NCBI GenBank assembly: GCA_016931665.1
Contig: JAFGEH010000053.1
Location: 1-7,485, forward strand
Reading direction: 5' to 3'
DNA from: Candidatus Cloacimonadota bacterium
GTDB taxonomy: Bacteria > Cloacimonadota > Cloacimonadia > Cloacimonadales > TCS61
Length of the DNA: 7,485 bases
Numbering within the stretch: position 1 is the first letter of the stretch; the number at the start of each line of letters is the position of its first letter. The notes beneath the pieces were generated by a model. It saw only the letters and a list, made by a program, of their open reading frames with translations. It did not search any database and was not told the origin of the DNA. Of the stretch, positions 1 through 6,530 are shown piece after piece. A program made the position numbers and the translations under genes.

Positions 1-1047
1 GCCTATAGTACTGCCGGTGGAGATTGTATCCAGGCCCAGTTCATTGCAGGCATAATTCGCTTCGGTGATGGCGGTTAGATCATTGATGCCCAGCTGCGCT
101 CCGAATGCCCAGAGGGTTTCATATTCCGGACCTTCTCCACTATGATCGGGAGTTTCCGTTTTTCTCCCGCAGGCGATGGGGCAACGATAGCAGGAACTTT
201 TACCCTGCAGCAGCAGTTCAGCTATCTTCTCTCCGCTGATACCTTCGGCATCATTGAACACTCCCTGGCGGAAATTCTGGGTGGGGAACATACCGTGGGC
301 ATTGATGATATTCACCAGAACGGAGGTCCCCAGCAGAGGCAGGGATTTACCGGTAACGGGATCTTTGTCGATCAGGCGGTCGATCCGCTGCTGCAGTTTT
401 TTCAAACCCTCGCTGTCTTTAATCCTGGTGGGCAGGGAACCTTTCACGGCAATTGCCTTCAGGTTTTTGGAGCCCATCACAGCACCCAGCCCTCCGCGGC
501 CGGCAGCCCGGTCCTGATCGTTCATGATTGCCGCAAAGGGAACCAGATTCTCACCGGCAGGCCCGATGCTGGCGATCATTGCTTTGGCATCTGTTTCCCG
601 GAGCACGGCTTCCCTGGTCTGATGAGTATTCAAGCCCCATAGATGTCCTGCCGGGCGGATCTCGATATGATTTTCTGTAAGGTAAAGATAAACTGGTTTT
701 TCTGCTTTCCCGGTGATGATCAGGCCATCCAGGCCGGTCTGCTTGAATCCTGCTCCGAAGCTTCCTCCGGAACTGGAATCGCAGATAGTGCCGGTGAGAG
801 GCGATCGGGTAATTACTTCGTAGCGGCCGGAAGTAAGCACTGTTCCCGTGAGGGGTCCTGTCATGAAGATCAGGGCATTTTCAGGAGAGAGAGGCTCGGT
901 GGCTGCGGAACAGAGGTTAGTATATAGTTTCACTCCCAGCCCACGTCCACCCAGATATTTGCTGGCCAGGTTTTCATCCAGATCCCTTCGATCACATTCA
1001 CCCGTACTCAGGTCTATGCTGGCTATTTTCCCCATCCATCCGAACAT
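1..1047 (-). CDS. Aldehyde ferredoxin oxidoreductase (tungsten AOR family), N-terminal 349 residues; 3' end cut by window
   Basis: The family oxidises aldehydes to carboxylic acids and passes electrons to ferredoxin, using a tungsten (or molybdenum) bis-pterin cofactor and one [4Fe-4S] cluster in the cytoplasm. My translation from 1047 down to base 1 is open for 349 codons. It starts MFGWMGKIASIDLSTGE, a typical AOR N-terminus, followed by YLGGRGLG (about 31-38) and DSSSGGSFGAGFK (90-102). Three cluster cysteines form a CX2CX3C motif at C286, C289 and C293. GPEYET (306-311) and NELGLDTISTG (335-345, the pterin-binding region) follow. The fourth cluster cysteine and the C-terminal domains, roughly 240-280 residues in full-length relatives, lie beyond the window. 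The start is fixed by a strong AAGGAG six bases upstream. The gene begins 13 bases after deoC, and its ribosome site abuts the deoC stop. The family is certain; the subtype (AOR, formaldehyde or glyceraldehyde-3-phosphate oxidoreductase) cannot be settled from this part. Confidence 0.95.
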   Translation of the reverse strand, partial: MFGWMGKIASIDLSTGECDRRDLDENLASKYLGGRGLGVKLYTNLCSAATEPLSPENALIFMTGPLTGTVLTSGRYEVITRSPLTGTICDSSSGGSFGAGFKQTGLDGLIITGKAEKPVYLYLTENHIEIRPAGHLWGLNTHQTREAVLRETDAKAMIASIGPAGENLVPFAAIMNDQDRAAGRGGLGAVMGSKNLKAIAVKGSLPTRIKDSEGLKKLQQRIDRLIDKDPVTGKSLPLLGTSVLVNIINAHGMFPTQNFRQGVFNDAEGISGEKIAELLLQGKSSCYRCPIACGRKTETPDHSGEGPEYETLWAFGAQLGINDLTAITEANYACNELGLDTISTGSTIG

Positions 1048-1053
1048 GATCCG

Positions 1054-1062
1054 CTCCTTTTT
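1054..1062 (-). promoter_or_regulatory. Ribosome binding site of the AOR gene
   Basis: The minus strand reads AAAAAGGAG, ending six bases before the AOR ATG. Its upstream end overlaps the deoC stop codon (1061-1063). The site fixes the AOR start and suggests that ribosomes finishing deoC can feed AOR translation. Confidence 0.8.
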
Positions 1063-1894
1063 AATCATTGAATCTGTTATACTTATCCCGATGAGGGCAG
1101 CCGAGACACTTCTTCTTGTAATAGGCAAATACTGCTTTGGGCAGCTTAGCCAGAGTGGCATGACGTACCGGGCAGATATGGCAGGGAATCTCCGGTTCCA
1201 GCCAGGCATCCGGGGCGAAACGGAAGAGGGATGCCCCTTCGATGATCGTAACTCCGGCACTGGTACCAAAGCGGTTAGCCCCAGCTTCCAGCAAGCGCCA
1301 GACATCCTTGAAATTTTTGATGCCCCCGGAAGCTTTCACACCGATATCCGGGCCGACCGTAGCACGCATCAGGCGGACATGATCCGGAAAGGCACCGAAG
1401 GCACCGAACCCGGTGGAAGTTTTAACAAATCTGGCTCCTGCTTCCACAGCAAGTTGACAGGCTTTCACGATCTCTTCGTCGGTGAGATAGCAGGTTTCCA
1501 GAATTACTTTAACCAGAGCCGGCTGACTGGCAGCTACAACAGCTGCGATATCATCAGCAACCAGATTGAACTGCTTCTCCCGGAGAGCACCGATATTCAT
1601 GACCATATCTATCTCGGCAGCGCCTTCCCCCACTGCGATCCTGGCTTCTTCCGCCTTGATCCTGCTCAGGTTGGCACCCAGCGGGAAACCTACAACCGAG
1701 CAGACAGCAACTGCGGATCCATCCAGCAATCGCCGGGCTAATTTCACGAAGCAGGGGTTAAGGCAGACGGAAAAGAAATTGAAGGTCAATGCTTCCTCGC
1801 AGAGATCCTTGATCTTCTTCTCACCCGAACTTGATTTCAGTTCAGTATGATCGATCATCCGGGCTATTTCATCCAGATTGATATTAATTGACAT
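1061..1894 (-). CDS. deoC: Deoxyribose-phosphate aldolase with a cysteine-rich C-terminal extension
   Basis: DeoC is a cytoplasmic class I aldolase that splits 2-deoxyribose-5-phosphate into acetaldehyde and glyceraldehyde-3-phosphate, the last step in salvage of deoxynucleosides. The 277-residue product has the full TIM-barrel signature: MIDHTELK (13-20), VGFPLGA (68-74), EIDMVMNIGAL (94-104, D96 in the proton relay), FVKTSTGF (156-163, Schiff-base lysine K158), GVKASGGI (185-192, relay lysine K187) and the phosphate-binding GTSAG (210-214). Many bacterial relatives end soon after GTSAG plus a short helix, near 220 residues. This one continues about 50 residues with CHICP (238-242) and CLGCP (263-267), a possible metal or Fe-S site. 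The ATG at 1894 follows GAGGTG and lies 9 bases after rlmN. AOR follows 13 bases downstream, which suggests joint use of the acetaldehyde product. The enzyme assignment is secure; the role of the tail is unknown. Confidence 0.96.
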   Translation of the reverse strand: MSININLDEIARMIDHTELKSSSGEKKIKDLCEEALTFNFFSVCLNPCFVKLARRLLDGSAVAVCSVVGFPLGANLSRIKAEEARIAVGEGAAEIDMVMNIGALREKQFNLVADDIAAVVAASQPALVKVILETCYLTDEEIVKACQLAVEAGARFVKTSTGFGAFGAFPDHVRLMRATVGPDIGVKASGGIKNFKDVWRLLEAGANRFGTSAGVTIIEGASLFRFAPDAWLEPEIPCHICPVRHATLAKLPKAVFAYYKKKCLGCPHRDKYNRFND

Positions 1895-1897
1895 AAC

Positions 1898-1904
1898 TCA
1901 CCTC
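1898..1904 (-). promoter_or_regulatory. Ribosome binding site of deoC, overlapping the rlmN stop
   Basis: The minus strand reads GAGGTGA just before the deoC ATG. The first G of this site is the last base of the rlmN TAG stop (1904-1906). The arrangement fits translational coupling of rlmN and deoC and supports ATG 1894 as the start. Confidence 0.7.
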
Positions 1905-2938
1905 TAACTTGCCTTACCGGCCAACTGCCCGCAGGCGGCGGCTATATCGGCTCCCCGGCTGTGGCGCAGAGTGACGGCACAGGGCATGATTCTATTGAGT
2001 TCATTCTGAAAGCTTTCAACTTCTTCGGCAGAAGGCTCCTGCCAGACAGAAGATCCGATCTGATTCCAGGGAATAAGATTAAGTTTACAGGAGATATCTC
2101 CCAAAAAGCTGCGCAGCGCTTCCGCATCTTCCTTGCCGGTATTGAAATTCCTGATCATGATATATTCGAAGGTTATCCGGTAAGGGTTGTTCCTGCGGAA
2201 ATCCAGTAAGGCTGGCTTGAGTTCGGAAAGCGGATACATCCCGGCAATGGGCATCAGTTGTTCTCTCTTGGTCTGAATGGCGGAATTGAGGGAGACAGCC
2301 AGCTTCAATTTTATACCTGCCGAAGCCAATCTGACTATACCCGGAATTATACCGCAGGTGGACAGCGTTATCCGCCTGGGGCTGAAATTGAATCTTTGAG
2401 ATGATTGTAAAGCTTTAATGGCGTCCAGCACCTGATCCAGGTTATCCAGAGGCTCGCCCATCCCCATGAATACGATATTAGTAAGGTTAGCCGGGTCAAG
2501 TTGCTGCTGAGCCAGCAGGATCTGAGCCAGGATCTCTCTGGCCAGCAGATTACGCTGCAAGCCCATTCCGGCTGTTGCACAAAAGGTACATTGCCTGGCA
2601 CAACCCACCTGTGAGGATACACACAGGGTGTTTTTACGGGCAGTCGGAATGGTTACCATCTCCACTCGGGCAGAATCGTCCAGGGATAGCAGGTATTTAA
2701 TGCTGCCGTCACGGGATTGCAGTTTATCCAGAATTGGAGGCAGACTGAGTATGATCAGGGTTTTTAATTTCTCTCTCAGAGCTAATGGTAATGAACTCAT
2801 CCGGTCCAAGTTGGATTCATGATGGCGGTAATACCAGTCGAGAATCTGTTTTACCCGGTAGCGTGGTTCCTGCCAAAGCATCAGCTGCTCTTCCAGCTGT
2901 TCAGGCAGGAGATCAAGCAGGTGGGTTTGCTTGGCCAT
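1904..2938 (-). CDS. rlmN: 23S rRNA (adenine(2503)-C(2))-methyltransferase, radical SAM
   Basis: RlmN methylates C2 of A2503 in 23S rRNA at the peptidyl-transferase centre, and in E. coli also A37 of some tRNAs, by a radical SAM ping-pong mechanism. The 344-residue length is normal. An N-terminal accessory helical domain (about 5-70) precedes the radical SAM core, whose cluster motif CX3CX2C is C113, C117 and C120. MGMGEPLDN (158-166) is the SAM-binding GEP motif, and SLNSA (216-220) is also conserved. The C-terminal SRGADIAAACGQL (327-339) supplies C336, the cysteine that carries the transient methyl group. The complete set of RlmN hallmarks argues against the resistance relative Cfr, though the two share a fold. 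The start overlaps the end of the PSP1/RicT-like gene by 26 bases and has no clear Shine-Dalgarno, so it probably depends on translation of the upstream gene. deoC starts 9 bases after the stop. Confidence 0.97.
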   Translation of the reverse strand: MAKQTHLLDLLPEQLEEQLMLWQEPRYRVKQILDWYYRHHESNLDRMSSLPLALREKLKTLIILSLPPILDKLQSRDGSIKYLLSLDDSARVEMVTIPTARKNTLCVSSQVGCARQCTFCATAGMGLQRNLLAREILAQILLAQQQLDPANLTNIVFMGMGEPLDNLDQVLDAIKALQSSQRFNFSPRRITLSTCGIIPGIVRLASAGIKLKLAVSLNSAIQTKREQLMPIAGMYPLSELKPALLDFRRNNPYRITFEYIMIRNFNTGKEDAEALRSFLGDISCKLNLIPWNQIGSSVWQEPSAEEVESFQNELNRIMPCAVTLRHSRGADIAAACGQLAGKAS

Positions 2939-3755
2939 TTTCTCGGATTTTGAGTTTTTTATAATCTTCCAGGGTGATTATCTCGCTGAGATTATCATCG
3001 GTGATCAGGTAGATCTTGTTGTTATAATAATCGTTCTTCATTACATACATCCGGGTGCCTTTCAGATTGACCTCTTCATCCAGTTCCGGGAAATCCTCGG
3101 CTTTTTCCAGATAGAAATCTTCCTCGAAATGCAGGCAGCAGAGCAGGCGCCCGCAGGGTCCGGATATCTTGGAGAGATTACTGATGAGATTCTGATCTTT
3201 GGCCATCTGAATAGAGACCTGATTGAATTTCCGCAGGAAGGAAACGCAGCAGTAGGGTTTGCCGCACATACCGAAGCCGCCCAGACGTTTAGCATCTTCG
3301 CGGCCAGATGACTGGTGCAGTTCGATCCTGGTCTTGAATTCGGTAGCCAGTTCCCGTACAAATTCCCGGAAATCAACCCGGCCGTCAGCTGAGAAAAAGA
3401 AGGTGAGTTTATTGCCATCCAGCTGATAGATCGCTTCCAGCAACTTCATTTCAAAAGGGTGCTTCGTTACCAGTTCCTGGAATTTGCGCTTGGCATCTTC
3501 CTCTTTTTTCTGTACTGCTTCCAGCTGTTTGAAGTCCTCAGGAGTAGCCAGCCTCAGTATTTTCTCGATTTCGCCCTGTTCGTACTTTATATCCAGTTCA
3601 GGATCTTCTACAGCACAATTTACAATACGGCCTATATCTTCTCCCCGTTCCACTTTGACCACAACTTCGTCATCCGGGGAGATTTCCAGATTCTTATTAT
3701 TCACAAAATATCCCAGCCGGTCCGACCGAAAGACAATTTCCACGAATTCCTGCAT
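2913..3755 (-). CDS. PSP1-domain protein, RicT/YaaT-like
   Basis: PSP1 proteins include Bacillus RicT (YaaT), part of the Ric complex that binds [4Fe-4S] clusters and steers RNase Y in mRNA maturation. In other phyla the role is little studied. From the start chosen here the protein has 280 residues. It opens MQEFVEIVFRSDRLGYF, like family N-termini, followed by a lysine- and glutamate-rich helical stretch (about 60-95). The PSP1 cysteine signature then appears: GMCGKPYCCVSFLRKF (162-177) and SGPCGRLLCCLHFE (198-211), giving C164, C169, C170, C201, C206 and C207. An in-frame ATG lies four codons upstream (3767) but has no ribosome site. The ATG at 3755 is preceded by GGGAG five bases away, so I prefer it. 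The gene starts 36 bases after the GlmU-like gene and overlaps rlmN by 26 bases. Family membership is firm; a Ric-type function is inferred because no partners are visible. Confidence 0.93.
   Translation of the reverse strand: MQEFVEIVFRSDRLGYFVNNKNLEISPDDEVVVKVERGEDIGRIVNCAVEDPELDIKYEQGEIEKILRLATPEDFKQLEAVQKKEEDAKRKFQELVTKHPFEMKLLEAIYQLDGNKLTFFFSADGRVDFREFVRELATEFKTRIELHQSSGREDAKRLGGFGMCGKPYCCVSFLRKFNQVSIQMAKDQNLISNLSKISGPCGRLLCCLHFEEDFYLEKAEDFPELDEEVNLKGTRMYVMKNDYYNNKIYLITDDNLSEIITLEDYKKLKIRENGQANPPA
2976..2996. repeat. Short imperfect inverted repeat at the end of the PSP1/RicT-like gene
   Basis: Two 9-base arms, GATTATCTC and GAGATTATC, flank a 3-base loop and pair with one mismatch. The hairpin lies inside the PSP1/RicT-like coding sequence, about 40 bases upstream of the rlmN start on the minus strand. 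It has no following T-run in the direction of transcription, so it is not an intrinsic terminator. It may be chance. Confidence 0.25.
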
Positions 3756-3760
3756 TAAAT

Positions 3761-3765
3761 CTCCC
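3761..3765 (-). promoter_or_regulatory. Ribosome binding site deciding the PSP1/RicT-like start
   Basis: The minus strand reads GGGAG followed by a five-base spacer and the ATG at 3755. The site lies inside the first codons of the longer reading frame (ATG 3767), which has only AT-rich sequence before it. This favours the shorter 280-residue product. Confidence 0.65.
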
Positions 3766-3791
3766 ATAATTGATCTGAAGCTAAGAACCTG

Positions 3792-5030
3792 TTAGGGACC
3801 TGCAGCGTCAAACAATTTCTGTTCCATTTCCGGCAGCAGCTGGTAGAGAGAGCTTTCCACTACCGAAAGCTCCAATCCCCGCCGGTCTTTCACTATTCTA
3901 ACAGCAGCAAGGAATCTTTCCACATCATAAGCTTCCAGCTGCTGTCCGCTGCCCCAGTGCAGGGACGGGATAAATCCGCTGATCAGGCTGCCCCCGAACA
4001 GATTACATCCTGTGCCGATAACCGAACCTGTATTGATGGCGGTATTGATACCGAGTTTTACATGATCTCCGCAGATGGTTCCCAGAAATTGCTGGCCGGT
4101 ATCCACAATCTCACCCCGGGGATAATAATATGACCTTACAGATCGATAATTATTTTTTAGATCACTGTTGCTGGTACCGGCTCCTATATTTACCCATTCG
4201 CCCAGATAACTGTGACCGAGGTAACCATCGTGTTGTTTATTGGAATAGCCCTGAATGATGCTTGATTCCAGTTCTCCACCGATCTTGCAGACAGGCCCGA
4301 TACTGGTGCCGGCCAGAATCCGGGCTCCGGCTTTCAGAATAGTATTCTTGCCGATATAAGCCGGTCCTATGATTACCGTATTAGGAAGGATCAGTGTCCC
4401 TTCGTCGACCACCACGGGTCCGGCGGAGGCATCAATCACTACTCCGGGTTTGATCTCTACGCCTTCTCCCAGCCAGATGTTATAGGGATTCAGCACCGTG
4501 ATCCCGATTTCCGTCTCGAAGAAATTATCCTTGTCATAAAAGAAATCCTGGAAATCCTTTTCAATATACTCGGCATTGCGGGATATCATCTCCCAGATAT
4601 TTTGCCATAACTGTACCTGCTCCGCTTCTTCCCGCTGCAGTAATCCAGCTTTTTCAGATAATTGCCTGTAAGTAAATTCGCCTGCCTGAGGTGTAAAAAC
4701 TGCTGCCAGCAAGTCTGCTCCCTGCCACAGAGAGTTGCCGGACGGCAGCTGATGGATCCTCTCCACCAGTCCATCGTCAATTATTAATCTGCTGTTAACG
4801 AAAAGTGTTTCTGAGTTCGCCGTCTGATTGATCAGCCACTGAGGATGTCTTTCACGGTACAGTGCAGTCAATTCGGGAATCACCAGCACACCGGAAGTCT
4901 CGAAATCCAGATAGGCAGACAGACGTTGCCGCAATTTCAGGATTCCCAGCCGCAGGTCCCCTACCGGGCGGGTAAAGGTGAGAGGCAGAAAATTACGCCA
5001 GCAATTGTCGTCAAATACAACCAGGTTCAT
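3792..5030 (-). CDS. Alternative GlmU-like protein: putative sugar nucleotidyltransferase/acetyltransferase
   Basis: This resembles the variant GlmU family that I associate with Bacteroidetes, proposed to make UDP-N-acetylglucosamine by acetylating glucosamine-1-phosphate and adding UMP. Of 412 residues, the N-terminal part (1 to about 115) carries the family motif FDDNCWRNFLPLTFTRPVGD (6-25) in place of the classical GXGTRM loop. A linker of about 60 residues leads to a left-handed beta-helix (about 178-358) of hexapeptide turns. These include HSYLGEWVNIGAGT (273-286), which matches the acetyltransferase region of GlmU, and a run rich in GT/TG repeats (316-349). A helical tail of about 50 residues (360-412) closes it. 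It starts 8 bases after the transglutaminase-like gene with only a weak ribosome site, so coupled translation is likely. The family is well supported; catalysis by both domains is inferred and the true sugar could differ. Confidence 0.88.
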   Translation of the reverse strand: MNLVVFDDNCWRNFLPLTFTRPVGDLRLGILKLRQRLSAYLDFETSGVLVIPELTALYRERHPQWLINQTANSETLFVNSRLIIDDGLVERIHQLPSGNSLWQGADLLAAVFTPQAGEFTYRQLSEKAGLLQREEAEQVQLWQNIWEMISRNAEYIEKDFQDFFYDKDNFFETEIGITVLNPYNIWLGEGVEIKPGVVIDASAGPVVVDEGTLILPNTVIIGPAYIGKNTILKAGARILAGTSIGPVCKIGGELESSIIQGYSNKQHDGYLGHSYLGEWVNIGAGTSNSDLKNNYRSVRSYYYPRGEIVDTGQQFLGTICGDHVKLGINTAINTGSVIGTGCNLFGGSLISGFIPSLHWGSGQQLEAYDVERFLAAVRIVKDRRGLELSVVESSLYQLLPEMEQKLFDAAGP

Positions 5031-5038
5031 AAGCCGTT

Positions 5039-6505
5039 TTACCCAATCTTGATGACTTTCGGCTTTACGTCACGCAGAGAAGGCATGACTGTACCGATGT
5101 TGGCGTTGATGTAGGTAGGATCACATATCAGGAAGCGGTCCTGGCCGTGGGTAATGGCATCACCCTTGTAATTACGGCTGAATTTGACACCCGTTGCCAC
5201 ATGGCCGGGATAATCCAGTCCGACAACTTCCAATCCCACCAGATTCCGCACCAGGTAGGCAAACAGGATCGAGCGATCTTCGCAATCGGAATAGGGATAA
5301 TACAGAAATTCATCGGCGAAGAATACCTTTTCAATGCCAAACTGATCCTGATCCGTTTTATAGGGAAAAGCCGTCTGCACGAATCTGAGCAGCATATTCA
5401 CCGCCACTGTTTCCGACTTCCCGGCGATAACAGGCTTTAATTGTGACAGCAGGTTGAAGCTGGCGGAAGGCGATAGAGGAGCGTTGAAATACACTTCCAG
5501 GTTGGTCTGAGGATAATCAGTGAAGAATCTGGCGGTGTTGGTATTCTGCTTGATGGTGATAATATATTCCTGATTGCTGTATGTGAATTTGACGTCCTTC
5601 TCTATATATTTTGATTCGACAATCGGCGATTCGGAAAGGCTCAGGGTGATGGAGGAGTTGGCATCCGGATGCTCACCCTTGTATGTGTAGATACCTGACT
5701 TCAGTTGCTCTTTAGCTTCGAAATTAATCACATAGTACTTCTTCTCCCCGAATTTAATATAAGAAACCCCGTAAATGGAATCCATAGTAGGCATCAGCAG
5801 GAATATCCCTGCATTGTTGTAGCCGATCTTGACTTCAAATCCCGATTTGATGAGTACGAACCAGACGAATAGCTTTGTTCTGTCCATGTCCTGGTTCGTC
5901 AGGTTTTTGCCCAGTTCGTGCAGCAGCAGACAGTATCCCCAGTCATTAAGGCTGAGCCTTTTCTTATACTCCTGAAGTTGTTCCAGCAGGGCGGCATGAT
6001 CGGAATTACTGGTTTTGTACCAGAAATCAGCAACGGATTTTTCCTTGATCGGTTTTTTAATTGAAAGGTCCAGATCACTGGGGATGGTAACTTCCACCGG
6101 CACACCCCAGAAATTGATGATGGTATTGGTTCCTTTGGCCGGTTTGAGAAAAGCTATGGAATTCCGTATTTCCACCGGGTCTTCCTGAATTACCGGTTCA
6201 GGCAGTGGTGGTGCTTCCAGCTGCACTGAATCGGGAACTGCTGTTTCTGATACAGGTTCTGCCCGGGGTATTTCCACCGGTTTGGGTATCTGATCCCTGG
6301 CTTCTCCGGTGAACAGGGCGAAATTTTTCCAGTTATCTTCCAGAAACTGGGCAAAAGCCTTATCATTGGCATTCTTATACTCCCGGTATGCCTCATCCTG
6401 CTGCTGCTTCCAGGTTTCAAAATCATCCTGTGAGAAAAGCAGGGTCAATTGAAATGATATAAACAGAATCAGAAAACATTTAAACATTGAAGATCCGAAA
6501 TTCAT
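5039..6505 (-). CDS. Exported protein with a transglutaminase-like cysteine-protease domain
   Basis: I do not recognise a named gene. The 488-residue product opens with a short N-region and a hydrophobic signal peptide (about 8-25, ending LLFS) with no lipobox, so it is probably periplasmic or secreted. The next stretch, rich in Gln, Lys and aromatic residues (26-65, DDFETWKQQQDEAYREYKN at 27-45), looks like an amphipathic helix. A Pro/Glu-rich linker (about 74-110) and a long mixed region (about 120-370) follow. The C-terminus contains YSDCEDRSILFAYLVRNL (405-422), DYPGHVATGV (431-440) and FLICDPTY (458-465), so C408, H435 and D462 fit the transglutaminase/papain-like triad. Such domains can be proteases, amidases or crosslinking enzymes; the substrate is unknown. 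The start is fixed by AAAGGAGG four bases upstream. It lies 25 bases after the glycosyltransferase and 8 before the GlmU-like gene, which suggests an envelope role. Confidence 0.85.
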   Translation of the reverse strand: MNFGSSMFKCFLILFISFQLTLLFSQDDFETWKQQQDEAYREYKNANDKAFAQFLEDNWKNFALFTGEARDQIPKPVEIPRAEPVSETAVPDSVQLEAPPLPEPVIQEDPVEIRNSIAFLKPAKGTNTIINFWGVPVEVTIPSDLDLSIKKPIKEKSVADFWYKTSNSDHAALLEQLQEYKKRLSLNDWGYCLLLHELGKNLTNQDMDRTKLFVWFVLIKSGFEVKIGYNNAGIFLLMPTMDSIYGVSYIKFGEKKYYVINFEAKEQLKSGIYTYKGEHPDANSSITLSLSESPIVESKYIEKDVKFTYSNQEYIITIKQNTNTARFFTDYPQTNLEVYFNAPLSPSASFNLLSQLKPVIAGKSETVAVNMLLRFVQTAFPYKTDQDQFGIEKVFFADEFLYYPYSDCEDRSILFAYLVRNLVGLEVVGLDYPGHVATGVKFSRNYKGDAITHGQDRFLICDPTYINANIGTVMPSLRDVKPKVIKIG

Positions 6506-6509
6506 GGAA

Positions 6510-6517
6510 CCTCCTTT
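6510..6517 (-). promoter_or_regulatory. Strong ribosome binding site of the transglutaminase-like gene
   Basis: The minus strand reads AAAGGAGG, four bases before the ATG at 6505. It is the best Shine-Dalgarno match in the window. It selects this ATG over the in-frame ATG six codons later (residue 7), which lacks a site. Confidence 0.85.
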
Positions 6518-6530
6518 ACCTTATAGATTT

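Noticed and set aside
142..642. A 166-codon plus-strand open frame antisense to AOR
   Set aside because: It mirrors the AOR coding frame, where all conserved motifs lie on the minus strand. Nothing in its translation looks like a protein family.
848..1741. A 297-codon plus-strand open frame antisense to AOR and deoC
   Set aside because: The minus strand here encodes two clear enzymes with intact catalytic motifs. The plus-strand product is low-complexity Ser/Arg/Gly text with no recognisable domain or ribosome site.
2931..3758. Plus-strand open frames antisense to the PSP1/RicT-like gene
   Set aside because: Their hydrophobic, Phe/Ile-rich translations arise from reading the complement of Lys/Glu-rich codons. 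The real cysteine signature is on the minus strand.
3756..3791. Possible terminator or promoter in the largest gap, between the GlmU-like and PSP1/RicT-like genes
   Set aside because: No stable inverted repeat with a T-run and no spaced -35/-10 pair are present in these 36 bases.
1284..6221. The 9-mer GCTTCCAGC occurs five times (from 1284, 3433, 3517, 3931 and 6213), always in the same orientation, like an uptake or binding motif
   Set aside because: Each copy reads GCTGGAAGC on the coding strand and in frame encodes Leu-Glu-Ala with its usual CTG GAA GCN codons, so protein sequence and codon choice explain it.
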